A DNA stretch of 64,000 nt from Spirosoma sp. KCTC 42546 (GTDB taxonomy: Bacteria; Bacteroidota; Bacteroidia; Cytophagales; Spirosomataceae). Positions 26,573-35,043 of this stretch are shown here, piece by piece. Positions within the stretch are counted from its first letter, which is position 1; each line of letters opens with the position of its first letter. Position numbers and translations under genes: made by a program. The DNA is taken from NCBI RefSeq assembly GCF_006965485.1, contig NZ_CP041360.1, positions 2,914,001-2,978,000 on the forward strand, read 5' to 3'. Under the pieces are notes generated by a model, which did no database searches, was not told where the DNA came from, and worked only from the letters and a program-made list of their open reading frames with translations.

Positions 26573-26944
26573 TTACTTCACCGGATGCGAGCTAACAATT
26601 GTACAGTCACAGCGCTTCGTGTTGGCAGGTAACGTGACTGGCTTATCGAAACTGCTATTGGGGGCCAGGGTGCGGCTGAAGGTTGTGAATTTTTCCTTGA
26701 GTGCCGTCCCGGCTTCATCGAAGGCAATGATTTTTACCGACACGTCCTTGTGAGAACGGGATGACAAATTCTTGACCACCACGTTTACTGTCGATGTCAC
26801 CAGTACATTGTCGACTTCAGAACAGTCCACAGTTAAATCAATCGTTTGGGGCGTAAGCGACGTATGGTTCAGTTTTGACACCACGAAAAGAAGAATACCG
26901 CCAAGGACAACAACAATCAGGATCAATCGAATCAATGCTTTCAT
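26573..26944 (-). CDS. Membrane-anchored FxLYD-like protein
   Basis: A 123-residue protein with one N-terminal hydrophobic helix (LIRLILIVVVLGGILLFVV) and a small beta-sandwich outside the membrane (VVVKNLSSRSHKDVSVKIIA). This resembles FxLYD-type domains, but the exact signature is weak. Two Cys residues near the end (CDCT) may bind metal or form a disulfide. It lies 11 bases after the end of the glycosyltransferase gene on the same strand and is likely co-transcribed. Confidence 0.6.
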   Translation of the reverse strand: MKALIRLILIVVVLGGILLFVVSKLNHTSLTPQTIDLTVDCSEVDNVLVTSTVNVVVKNLSSRSHKDVSVKIIAFDEAGTALKEKFTTFSRTLAPNSSFDKPVTLPANTKRCDCTIVSSHPVK

Positions 26945-26955
26945 AGGAGTTCCTG

Positions 26956-29214
26956 TTATGGGTTACTATCTTCCAGCGCCTTTTTTGCTTCCTTCTCTCG
27001 TCTTTTTTGTTCGCGCCGTTCCTGGCGTAATTGCTTACGGGTTTTAACGGTATCTGCTGGCGCGGGTTCATTCGTGATTACATCAGGAACAGCCCGACGT
27101 TCTGGTTGAACAGTGGTGGCTTCTTCATCGTTACGTTTCTCATCGTTCTTCTTACCCTTAAAGAGCCGACGAAAAAAGTTGCCAATACCGGTGCCGCCTT
27201 CGTCTTCATCGTCTACATCCGTATCCACTGGGTCTGTCATCAGGCTATCACCCTGGAATAATGAATCGATTGGGGATACCTGTCGACGAAGCCCTTCGCG
27301 TAATCGAACGTTATAAAAACCATAGGCTCCTGAATCGGGAGTGGTCAGCCCACGCCGGGCCATAATACGGCCAATTAGTTTAAAGTAACCCCGTACATTA
27401 CGAACCTGAAGGGTTCCGTCTGGAACAAACCAGTTTAAGGCCGCTTTGGGGCGAGGTACCACAAAAGCCAGAAAAATGCTTTCGCCAAGGTTTAAATCGG
27501 AAGGGCTTTTGGCAAAATAGTAGCGGGCTGCTTCGCCAATGCCATAAATATTTTTACCCCATTCAATGATATTCAGATAAACCTCATACATCCGCTCTTT
27601 CGGAACGATGTGCTGATTCTCAATGAGCCAGACAATCAAGATTTCTTCGACTTTACGCGAAAGTGTCTTGTTACGGCTCAGAAAGACGTTTTTGACCAAT
27701 TGCATCGAAATCGTACTGGCCCCTCGTTTGAATGATTTCTCCTTAAAGTTTGTGGCAATCGACACCCGGAATGCTTTTTCGTTGAACCCATTGTGCGTAA
27801 AGAAATTATAGTCTTCTGAGGTTAACAAGGCATTACGAAGATCAGGCGAAATCTGATTAATTGGGGTATAATCCGGATTCTCGGGGCCGACAATGATATT
27901 CCGAACGGGCTTACCTTTCTCGTAGGGGGTGTACACAAATGGCTGGTTGATAGCCGCAAAATCAGTGCGGCCCATTTGCAGAATCTGAAAGCCTTCCGAA
28001 GTTAATCCAGAGTCAAATTTTACCGAATCGGGGAGGGATGAATCAAGCTGAAATGCTACATCATATTTTAGTTTGCCAGCTACCTTCATGCCCTCCAGGG
28101 ACTCAAACAAGCCTTGTGGAAACGAATTGAATAGCGCCTGAGCATCTATAAGCCCCGTGTGCAGCTGTACCTCGTAGATCTTCGTTGGCTTAAGCGTATA
28201 TTTTACAAACGGATGGGCGCTCACCTGGCCAAGATGCAATGTCGACGAACTATCAACGCCAACATAATTTTCGCCAACGAACAGGTGGGCATCCATGGCT
28301 GCCAGCGGAACCAGTACATCGGTACGGGCAATAGCCGGGTGGTTAATCCGAAGGTTTCGAACCGAACCTGCTCCTTCGAGTCGAAACTCGCCCCCGGAGC
28401 GGTCAACATCATGGAGTTCAGCCCGAAGGGTATCTGCCTGGAGTACTAAGTTGAATTTTTTCTGAATATAGGGAAGCTCAATGGGCTTTGGGCGACCATT
28501 ATGGCCTTCTGCATATAAAGCCAGGTTGTACTCCCGGTCAGCGGGGTCAGCAGTACCGGTAACGTGCCAGGTTGCCTGATTGCCATTTAGTTTCAGGGTC
28601 GAGCTAACGTCTTCATTTTTAATGACAGCCGTTTGGGTAAGCAAACTGAGCGTATCATTATTATCCATAGCCCGAAACTCCAGATTGCTGATATTCAGAT
28701 CGTCGGGAATTTTAGATAGGATATTATCGATCAGATTTTCGGTTACGTCGGCCAGATTGGTGCGCTTCGTACTTTCTGTTGAGGGCTCATCAGTGGCTGT
28801 TGAATCGCGCTTCTTATGCAACAGAAAGTCAATGTTCGTCAGCGAGTCACGCTTAATGACTTGAACCAGTCCGTTTTCGAGTGTCATGCCCGACAACCCG
28901 ATTTTCCCTGCCAGTAATGGCCAAAACCGGACTGCCAGTTCAACCCGTTGGATACGCGCCAGGCTATCGCGTTTTTCGGGCACAACTGAAATATCCGTAA
29001 ATGCAAGCGAACTCAGGCCGGTAAATTTAGCCGAACCGATGCGTACATCCAGGTGATAATCCCGCTTTGCCTTGCGAATTCCCCGTTCAAGGGCGGTTTT
29101 TAATAAACTTTCGCGCTTGAAATAAGCAATCCCGCCACCTACACAGGCCAATAAAAAAATACTCAGAACTATCCACCCAGCGATACGCAGGGCTTTTCGT
29201 TGACGATACGTCAT
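26956..29214 (-). CDS. Biosynthetic peptidoglycan transglycosylase (GT51) with AsmA-like N-terminal region
   Basis: A 752-residue inner-membrane protein. One helix at 12-31 anchors it. Residues about 40-420 are beta-rich and AsmA-like. A GT51 domain begins near 440, with TSEDYNFFTHNGF (catalytic Glu 467) and RGASTISMQLVKN (497-509) followed by EILIVWLIE and EVYLNIIEWG. It polymerises lipid II into glycan chains and lacks a transpeptidase domain. The C-terminus (about 650-752) is a long charged tail. The AsmA-GT51 fusion is seen in Bacteroidota. A -7 box lies just upstream. Confidence 0.88.
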   Translation of the reverse strand: MTYRQRKALRIAGWIVLSIFLLACVGGGIAYFKRESLLKTALERGIRKAKRDYHLDVRIGSAKFTGLSSLAFTDISVVPEKRDSLARIQRVELAVRFWPLLAGKIGLSGMTLENGLVQVIKRDSLTNIDFLLHKKRDSTATDEPSTESTKRTNLADVTENLIDNILSKIPDDLNISNLEFRAMDNNDTLSLLTQTAVIKNEDVSSTLKLNGNQATWHVTGTADPADREYNLALYAEGHNGRPKPIELPYIQKKFNLVLQADTLRAELHDVDRSGGEFRLEGAGSVRNLRINHPAIARTDVLVPLAAMDAHLFVGENYVGVDSSSTLHLGQVSAHPFVKYTLKPTKIYEVQLHTGLIDAQALFNSFPQGLFESLEGMKVAGKLKYDVAFQLDSSLPDSVKFDSGLTSEGFQILQMGRTDFAAINQPFVYTPYEKGKPVRNIIVGPENPDYTPINQISPDLRNALLTSEDYNFFTHNGFNEKAFRVSIATNFKEKSFKRGASTISMQLVKNVFLSRNKTLSRKVEEILIVWLIENQHIVPKERMYEVYLNIIEWGKNIYGIGEAARYYFAKSPSDLNLGESIFLAFVVPRPKAALNWFVPDGTLQVRNVRGYFKLIGRIMARRGLTTPDSGAYGFYNVRLREGLRRQVSPIDSLFQGDSLMTDPVDTDVDDEDEGGTGIGNFFRRLFKGKKNDEKRNDEEATTVQPERRAVPDVITNEPAPADTVKTRKQLRQERREQKRREKEAKKALEDSNP

Positions 29215-29237
29215 GCTTAGTCACTATTCTCGAACCG

Positions 29238-29245
29238 CAAAGATA
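29238..29245 (-). promoter_or_regulatory. Promoter -7 box of the GT51 gene
   Basis: On the minus strand TATCTTTG, 23 bases before the ATG. The purine/pyrimidine inverted repeat begins directly upstream of it. Confidence 0.55.
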
Positions 29246-29249
29246 GGGA

Positions 29250-29368
29250 ATTAGAGGGAGGAAAGGGACGAGAGGGAGGAAGGGGAGGAAAGGGATGTAC
29301 TATTCTTTTGTCGATTTTCTATATCTTCATTCCTCTCCTCCCTTTCTTCCCCTTCCTGCCTTTACTCC
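29250..29368. repeat. Purine/pyrimidine inverted repeat (GGAGGAAGG words)
   Basis: A purine arm (AGGGAGGAAGGGGAGGAAAG) is followed after about 40 bases by a pyrimidine arm (CCTCCCTTTCTTCCCCTTCC), giving an imperfect hairpin. The same type of element is found at 36029-36117, also between two minus-strand genes and next to the same -7 box sequence. Confidence 0.6.
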
Positions 29369-29372
29369 ATTT

Positions 29373-29825
29373 TTAAAAATCTAAATGGCAGTTTGTCCAG
29401 CCGTCATCGAACCGGGTGCCGAATTGTTTGTAGAAGCCAATAGCGGGTTCATTCCAGTCTAATACCTGCCACATCATGCCAGTGCATTGTGTTTCGCGGG
29501 CGGTCTCAATTGTAGCGTCCAGAAGGAGTTTACCGACGCCAAATCCCCGAAAAGCTTCGGTTACAATGATGTCTTCCAGATATAAACGTTTGCCTTTCCA
29601 GGTGGAATACCGATAGAAGTAGAGGGCCATACCAACGATATTCTTGCTGTCGGAGTCTTCAGCCATAATCATCCCGAAAAGAGGATTTGGTCCAAAGCCA
29701 TCCAGGGCCATTTGTTCAACACTGTTGGTAACCTGATCGGCAGCACGTTCGTAAACGGCCAGTTCCATAACTAAAGCGAAGGCTTCCGGTATATCTTCGA
29801 GGGTGCCAGGGCGGATTGAAATCAT
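29373..29825 (-). CDS. GNAT family N-acetyltransferase
   Basis: A 150-residue acetyltransferase. The start ISIRPGTLEDIPEAFALVMEL is the usual first strand and helix. The acetyl-CoA site is LYLEDIIVTEAFRGFGVGKLLL, containing the R/Q-x-x-G-x-G/A pattern (RGFGVG). The end WNEPAIGFYKQFGTRFDDGW is typical of diamine/amino-acid GNATs. The acceptor is not predictable. Confidence 0.88.
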   Translation of the reverse strand: MISIRPGTLEDIPEAFALVMELAVYERAADQVTNSVEQMALDGFGPNPLFGMIMAEDSDSKNIVGMALYFYRYSTWKGKRLYLEDIIVTEAFRGFGVGKLLLDATIETARETQCTGMMWQVLDWNEPAIGFYKQFGTRFDDGWTNCHLDF

Positions 29826-29910
29826 TGTATCGGGTTAGTATAGTAAGTGTAGTGGTAAGTAAGTGTATTAAGTGAAATAAGATGCAAGATACTCAATTAA
29901 CAAACTGCAC

Positions 29911-30936
29911 TCACTCCCCAACAAACTTCCTCCACTTCGTAAGGGCGGCTTGAAAATCGTCGGGCAAGGCTGAGTCGAACTGGAGCCATTCTTTGGTACG
30001 GGGATGGGTAAAGCCTAATGATTTGGCATGAAGGGCTTGTCGGGGCAGTAGTTTGAAGGCATTTTCTACAAATGCTTTATAGCTCCCAACCGGGTTACCG
30101 CGTAGAATCCGGTCGCCACCGTACATCGCGTCGTTGAACAATGGATGACCGATGTGCTTAAAATGGGCCCGAATCTGATGCGTACGGCCCGTTTCCAGAT
30201 TGCATTGTACTAAAGCAACATAGCGAAGCGCTTCCAGGGTTTTGTAATGGGAGATGGCCCACTTACCCTTCGATTCATCGTCATAAATTACCTGCACTTT
30301 TCGGTCTTTTACCGACCGGCCAATGAAGCCGGTAATGGTACCATCCGCAGGCTCGGGAATGCCCCAGGTCAGGGCGTTATACGTCCGTTCAATGCTGTGC
30401 TCAAAAAATTGCCGGGCCAGGTGCGTCATGGCAAATTCGGTTTTGGCAATCACCATGAGGCCCGACGTATCTTTGTCAATCCGATGCACCAGGCCGGGTC
30501 TGATCTCGCCATTCCGCGAGGTGGGCAGGTTTTGAAAATGGTAGACCAGCGCATTCACCAGCGTACCATCCCAGTTGCCGTGGGCGGGATGGACTACCAT
30601 ACCCGCTGGTTTATTGAGTACCAGCAACTCATCATCTTCAAAGACAATGTTAAGTGGGATGTTCTCTGGCTTAACGTCCGTATCACGGGGCGGATGGGCC
30701 AATGATACCGTAATGACATCCAACGGCTTAATTTTGTAGCTGGCTTTGGTTGGCTTATCATTCACCCGAACGGACTCTGCGTCGATAGCCGCCTGAATTT
30801 TGGTACGGGTTGCATTTTGCAGCCGATCCATCAGGAAACGATCAATCCGCAGCAGCCCCTGGCCTTTATCCACCACAATACGGTGGTGTTCGTATAATTC
30901 GTCCTCTTCAGGTAATTCGTCGTCTAGTTCCGCCAT
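29911..30936 (-). CDS. RluA family pseudouridine synthase (RluD-like)
   Basis: A 341-residue protein with an N-terminal S4 RNA-binding domain (about 27-80) and a catalytic domain. The motif HRIDKDTSG is at residues 151-159, with Asp154 the catalytic residue. NKPAGMVVHPAHG and TGRTHQIRAHFKHIGHP are also present. The size and S4 domain fit RluD, which modifies the 23S rRNA helix 69, but the exact site cannot be fixed by eye. It is divergent from the next gene across a double palindrome. Confidence 0.92.
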   Translation of the reverse strand: MAELDDELPEEDELYEHHRIVVDKGQGLLRIDRFLMDRLQNATRTKIQAAIDAESVRVNDKPTKASYKIKPLDVITVSLAHPPRDTDVKPENIPLNIVFEDDELLVLNKPAGMVVHPAHGNWDGTLVNALVYHFQNLPTSRNGEIRPGLVHRIDKDTSGLMVIAKTEFAMTHLARQFFEHSIERTYNALTWGIPEPADGTITGFIGRSVKDRKVQVIYDDESKGKWAISHYKTLEALRYVALVQCNLETGRTHQIRAHFKHIGHPLFNDAMYGGDRILRGNPVGSYKAFVENAFKLLPRQALHAKSLGFTHPRTKEWLQFDSALPDDFQAALTKWRKFVGE

Positions 30937-30947
30937 TTTCTCAAAAT

Positions 30948-30997
30948 AAACCTATGAGGTTTCCCCAAACCTTATAGGTTTGTACGGTACAAAACTA
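30948..30997. promoter_or_regulatory. Divergent promoter region with two short palindromes
   Basis: AAACCTATGAGGTTT (30948-30962) and AAACCTTATAGGTTT (30967-30981) are near-identical palindromes 4 bases apart. The second overlaps a plus-strand -7 box TAGGTTTG (30975-30982). A minus-strand box TAGTTTTG (30997-30990) faces the pseudouridine synthase gene. The palindromes could be a regulator site or copies of a short repeat. Confidence 0.5.
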
Positions 30998-31003
30998 CGG
31001 ATT

Positions 31004-31948
31004 ATGGACGAACTTGCCCGGCAACTGGCTCATTTGGTAGGTAACTCACCGGTTCAACGGCTTGATACCCCATTTCCTGAACCCGTTCCTATTCGTCTGC
31101 TACTGAAGCGTGACGATCTGCTACACCCAAAAGTTTCGGGCAATAAATGGCGTAAACTCAAATATAATTTATTGGCCGCGCGCGCTCAGGGCTTTACTAC
31201 GTTACTCACCTTTGGCGGAGCTTACTCGAATCATTTGTATGCTACTGCTTCGGCAGGAAAGGTGTTTGGCTTTCGAACGATTGGCGTTGTTCGGGGCGAC
31301 GAATTAGCTGGGAAACCACTTAACGAAACCCTTCAGTTTTGTCGAGACAGCGGAATGCATCTGCACCTTGTTAGTCGGGCCGACTATCGGCGCAAAGAAG
31401 ACCCCGATTTCCTCGCTGAGTTGACGAAGCAATTTGGCCCCTGTTACATCTTGCCAGAGGGAGGTACAAACGAGTTAGCTATTCAGGGTTCGGCAGAGAT
31501 TATTCCCGAACTAGTGGCTCAACTGGGTTATGCACCCGATTATGTATGCTGCCCGGTAGGCACAGGAGGTACGGTAGCGGGATTGGCGCAATCGGCACCC
31601 GCAGAAACGAATGTGATGGGATTTGTTGTGTTGAAAGGCCTTGTCTGGGACAAGCTTCCGCCTGGTCACTTGTCACATCATAATGGCCAAGGGGAAGCTT
31701 GCCCCAGACTTATTCACGATTACCACTTCGGTGGCTATGCCAAAACCACACCAGAACTGATGCGCTTTATTCATGAAGTTGAACAGAAAACGGGCGTATT
31801 GCTAGAGCAGGTCTACACTGGAAAGATGCTCTATGGCATCTACGACCTTGCCCGAAACGGATTCTTTCCAGAGGGCACCACGGTAGTGGCAGTGCACACA
31901 GGTGGGTTGCAGGGAAGGAGTAAAGTGTTAGATGTGGTCAATCGGTAA
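31004..31948 (+). CDS. 1-aminocyclopropane-1-carboxylate deaminase / D-cysteine desulfhydrase family
   Basis: A 314-residue fold-type II PLP enzyme, started at ATG 31004 (MDELARQLAHLVG). Lys48 in SGNKWRKL is the expected PLP lysine. LTFGGAYSNHLYATA and PVGTGGTVAGL are the cofactor-binding loops. The family includes ACC deaminase and D-cysteine desulfhydrase, and sequence alone does not separate them here. It is 20 bases upstream of the acyl-CoA dehydrogenase gene. Confidence 0.85.
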   Translation: MDELARQLAHLVGNSPVQRLDTPFPEPVPIRLLLKRDDLLHPKVSGNKWRKLKYNLLAARAQGFTTLLTFGGAYSNHLYATASAGKVFGFRTIGVVRGDELAGKPLNETLQFCRDSGMHLHLVSRADYRRKEDPDFLAELTKQFGPCYILPEGGTNELAIQGSAEIIPELVAQLGYAPDYVCCPVGTGGTVAGLAQSAPAETNVMGFVVLKGLVWDKLPPGHLSHHNGQGEACPRLIHDYHFGGYAKTTPELMRFIHEVEQKTGVLLEQVYTGKMLYGIYDLARNGFFPEGTTVVAVHTGGLQGRSKVLDVVNR

Positions 31949-31968
31949 AAATCCCATAAATTGCTGAT

Positions 31969-33231
31969 ATGGATACGATTTTCACTACCGAGCGCGTCAG
32001 ACCCTTGCTGGCACAGGTTCGCGAATTTGTCGAAACGGAATTGATTCCGCTTGAAGCTGGCTTCTCGCACAACAAACTAGCTGAACTGATCCCTATTCTC
32101 GATCAGAAACGGGAACTGGTTAAAGCCGCCGGTTTATGGGGACTTCATCTGTCAAAAGAAGATGGCGGGCATGCATTGACTCTTTGTGAATTCGGACAGA
32201 TCAGTGAAGCGCTGGCCCATGCACCGTTTTTTGGGCATTATGTATTTGGGTGTCAGGCTCCCGATATCGGAAATACCGAGCTGCTTCACCGATTCGCATC
32301 CGACGAGTTGAAAGAACGCTATTTGAAGCCCCTAATGGCAGGTGAAATTCGTTCCTGTTTTTCAATGACCGAACCCGATTTCGCCGGTTCAAACCCTACC
32401 CGAATGGCAACGATGGCCGTTCGAAGCGGGGATGAATACGTGATCAACGGCCGTAAATGGTTCACCTCGTCGGCCGATGGAGCTGCCTTTGCTGTGGTGA
32501 TGGCAGTTACCAATCCGGATGCAGCGCCCCACCAACGAGCCAGTATGATTATTGTTCCGACTGATACGCCCGGCTTTACCATCGAACGAAATATTCCCGT
32601 GTTTGGGGAAGCTGGTGAAGGCTGGTTCAGTCATGCCGAAGTGAGTTATACTGACTGTCGGGTGCCGGTATCGAACGTGATTGCAGGTGAAGGAATGGGT
32701 TTCCGGCTGGCGCAGGAGCGGCTTGGACCGGGGCGCGTTCACCATTGCATGCGCTGGATTGGTAATGCCGAAAAAGCACTGGATCTCCTGTGTAAACGGG
32801 CAGCTACCCGGGAAATTGAAGACGGTGTTATGCTGGGCGAGAAACAGTTTATTCAGGATTTCATTGCCGAAAGCCGCGCTGAAATTGACGCTAGCCGACT
32901 GTATGTTCTTAATACAGCTCACATGATTGATACGGTTGGTGTGAGCAATGTTCGCGACGCTGTTTCAGCCATTAAGTTTTATGTTGCCAACGCGTTTCTA
33001 CGAGTGCTTGACCGGGCTATTCAGGTACATGGTGCATTGGGCGTTACAGACGATACCGTGCTGTCGGCTATGTATCGGCATGAGCGGGGTGCACGCATCT
33101 TGGACGGAGCCGATGAAGTACATAAGCAAAATCTGGCTATCAATATCCTGAAAAAATATGGCCTGGATATCAAACAGAAAGCGAAAGAATTGCGTCAGTT
33201 TCGCCAGCTAATGACGGCTGAACAACTATAA
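31969..33231 (+). CDS. Acyl-CoA dehydrogenase (ACAD10/11-like)
   Basis: A 420-residue FAD enzyme with the usual three parts: N-terminal helices, a middle beta domain (SCFSMTEPDFAGSNPTRMAT, then INGRKWFTSSADGAAF), and a C-terminal helix bundle ending with VHGALGVTDDTVLSAMYRHERGARILDG. It is most like the long ACAD10/11 group that acts with a phosphotransferase-fold kinase. Such a kinase gene lies 0.7 kb downstream (33957), which supports the call. Electron-transfer partners are not in the window. Confidence 0.88.
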   Translation: MDTIFTTERVRPLLAQVREFVETELIPLEAGFSHNKLAELIPILDQKRELVKAAGLWGLHLSKEDGGHALTLCEFGQISEALAHAPFFGHYVFGCQAPDIGNTELLHRFASDELKERYLKPLMAGEIRSCFSMTEPDFAGSNPTRMATMAVRSGDEYVINGRKWFTSSADGAAFAVVMAVTNPDAAPHQRASMIIVPTDTPGFTIERNIPVFGEAGEGWFSHAEVSYTDCRVPVSNVIAGEGMGFRLAQERLGPGRVHHCMRWIGNAEKALDLLCKRAATREIEDGVMLGEKQFIQDFIAESRAEIDASRLYVLNTAHMIDTVGVSNVRDAVSAIKFYVANAFLRVLDRAIQVHGALGVTDDTVLSAMYRHERGARILDGADEVHKQNLAINILKKYGLDIKQKAKELRQFRQLMTAEQL

Positions 33232-33302
33232 ACCGCGGGTTCGCCACATAGTGCAACGTAGTTCATACACACCAGGTCAGTTGTTTACTAAGCAGAAATA
33301 GT

Positions 33303-33932
33303 ATGCCCATACGACTAATCATAGCGGACGATCACCCATTATTAATTGACGGAGTAAGGGCGGTGATTGAGGAAATGGACGATGTGGTATTATTGGATTC
33401 TGTCACCAATGGTCGCCAATTAATGGATCGCCTGCTAAAACAACTAGTCGATATGGTGCTGCTCGATTTGAACATGCCCCATCTGGATGGTATCTCGACT
33501 CTGACGATCCTGAAAGAGAGGCAGCCTCATCTAAAAGTTATCATCTTTACCAGCTATGATCAACCCAAACTGATCAAAGAAATCAAATCGCTGGGGGCCG
33601 ACGGCTATCTGTTAAAAACCAGCAGTTCCAGTGTTCTGAAAGAAGCGATTATAGCCGTGGCTGCTGGCGCAACCTGGTTTCCAGATGAAGTAGTGGCTTC
33701 GTCTACTCCTGAGTTATTAATTGACGATTTCACGATCAAGTACCAGATTACGAAGCGGGAAGTCGAAATTATTAGGCTCATTGTACAGGGGTTTTCGACC
33801 CGGCAAATCGGCGAGCGGCTGTTTATTAGCGAATTCACTGTGAATTCGCATCGCCGAAATATAGCCCGCAAGCTGGGCATCGATACGCCAATTGGTTTAC
33901 TCAATTTTGCCAAAGAACAGGGCTTGATCTAA
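33303..33932 (+). CDS. Response regulator, NarL/LuxR type
   Basis: A 209-residue two-domain regulator. The receiver has the acidic pair DD at 9-10, phospho-acceptor Asp55 in VLLDLNMP and the TSYDQPKL switch region. The C-terminal LuxR-type HTH (about 145-205) reads ITKREVEIIRLIVQGFSTRQIGERL in two adjoining blocks. No histidine kinase is nearby, so it is an orphan regulator here. It lies between the acyl-CoA dehydrogenase and the kinase genes, on the same strand. Confidence 0.92.
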   Translation: MPIRLIIADDHPLLIDGVRAVIEEMDDVVLLDSVTNGRQLMDRLLKQLVDMVLLDLNMPHLDGISTLTILKERQPHLKVIIFTSYDQPKLIKEIKSLGADGYLLKTSSSSVLKEAIIAVAAGATWFPDEVVASSTPELLIDDFTIKYQITKREVEIIRLIVQGFSTRQIGERLFISEFTVNSHRRNIARKLGIDTPIGLLNFAKEQGLI

Positions 33933-33956
33933 TTTTTTGCATAAATCTTACAAAAC

Positions 33957-35030
33957 ATGCTTGCTCCCGATATACCCCGCTCAGTTCGTTCGGGTGAAGA
34001 ATTGGCTATAAATCGCTTAAACGAATACCTGCATGAACAGGCACCAGAAGTAGGACTAGTGCTGGAAATCAGGCAGTTTTCGGGAGGGTTCTCCAATTTG
34101 ACCTATTGGCTCAAAACGGAACGGCAGGAATATGTCCTCCGCCGACCGCCCGCTGGGGCCAACATCAAAGGGGGGCACGATATGGGCCGGGAATTTCGGG
34201 TATTGTCGTTGCTGAAAGGGCATTACGATAAAATCCCGGATCCAATCGTTTACTGCGAATCGGCAGATGTGCTGGGCGTACCATTCTATATTATGACACG
34301 CGTAGTGGGCGTGATACTAAGGGCCTCAATGGCGCCAACGCTTACTCTTGATCCGGAGCGCATGCGGCAGTTATCAGAAGCTTTAGTTGATAATCTGGTA
34401 GCTATTCATAACCTGGATATTCAGTCAACGGGCCTAAGTCAGTTAGGTAAACCCGAAGGGTACGTACAGCGCCAGGTGGAGGGGTGGAGCAAACGGTACC
34501 GAAATGCCGAAACCGACTCAATTCCCGCAATGGATCAGGTTGGCAACTGGCTGCAACAGAACTATCCTGCTGAACAGGCTCCCGCTTTTCTGCACAATGA
34601 TTACAAATTCGACAATGTGCTGCTGGCTGCCGATGAATCTACAGGCGATCCGATTCCTCTGATCAAAGGCGTGCTGGATTGGGAAATGGCGACTGTTGGC
34701 GATCCACTTATGGATTTAGGTGCCACCTTAGCCTATTGGTCAGAAGCGAACGATAGTCCAGCTTATAGAAACTTCAACCTAACGTGGCTTCCGGGGAATC
34801 TGACCCGGCAGGAAGTTGTAGCCCGCTACGCTGCCCAAAGTGGTCGTGACCTGACCGAAATTCTGTTCTACTATGTATTTGGGCTATACAAAAACGCCGT
34901 GATTGCGCAGCAAATCTACGCTCGTTGGAAACAGGGGCATAGCCAGGATGCCCGCTTTGGTCATTTGTTGCCAATGATTATTGAACTGGCTAGTAAGGCC
35001 GTAGGATCTATTGGGAGTGGGGAAGTGTAG
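33957..35030 (+). CDS. Aminoglycoside phosphotransferase-fold kinase (ACAD10/11-associated type)
   Basis: A 357-residue phosphotransferase. The fold is shown by QFSGGFSNLTYWLKTE and YVLRRPPAG (nucleotide site), FLHNDYKFDNVLL (catalytic loop H-x-D-x-x-x-x-N) and GVLDWEMATVGDPLMDL (metal site). This is the version fused to or next to ACAD10/11, where it phosphorylates hydroxyacyl-CoA or similar so that the dehydrogenase can eliminate phosphate. It is not an antibiotic-resistance kinase by this context. It ends 13 bases before the convergent Sua5 gene. Confidence 0.85.
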   Translation: MLAPDIPRSVRSGEELAINRLNEYLHEQAPEVGLVLEIRQFSGGFSNLTYWLKTERQEYVLRRPPAGANIKGGHDMGREFRVLSLLKGHYDKIPDPIVYCESADVLGVPFYIMTRVVGVILRASMAPTLTLDPERMRQLSEALVDNLVAIHNLDIQSTGLSQLGKPEGYVQRQVEGWSKRYRNAETDSIPAMDQVGNWLQQNYPAEQAPAFLHNDYKFDNVLLAADESTGDPIPLIKGVLDWEMATVGDPLMDLGATLAYWSEANDSPAYRNFNLTWLPGNLTRQEVVARYAAQSGRDLTEILFYYVFGLYKNAVIAQQIYARWKQGHSQDARFGHLLPMIIELASKAVGSIGSGEV

Positions 35031-35043
35031 GAGAATTTGACCC

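Noticed and set aside
33957..35030. Aminoglycoside resistance gene
   Set aside because: The fold is shared, but sequence blocks and the neighbouring acyl-CoA dehydrogenase point to the ACAD10/11-associated kinase group.
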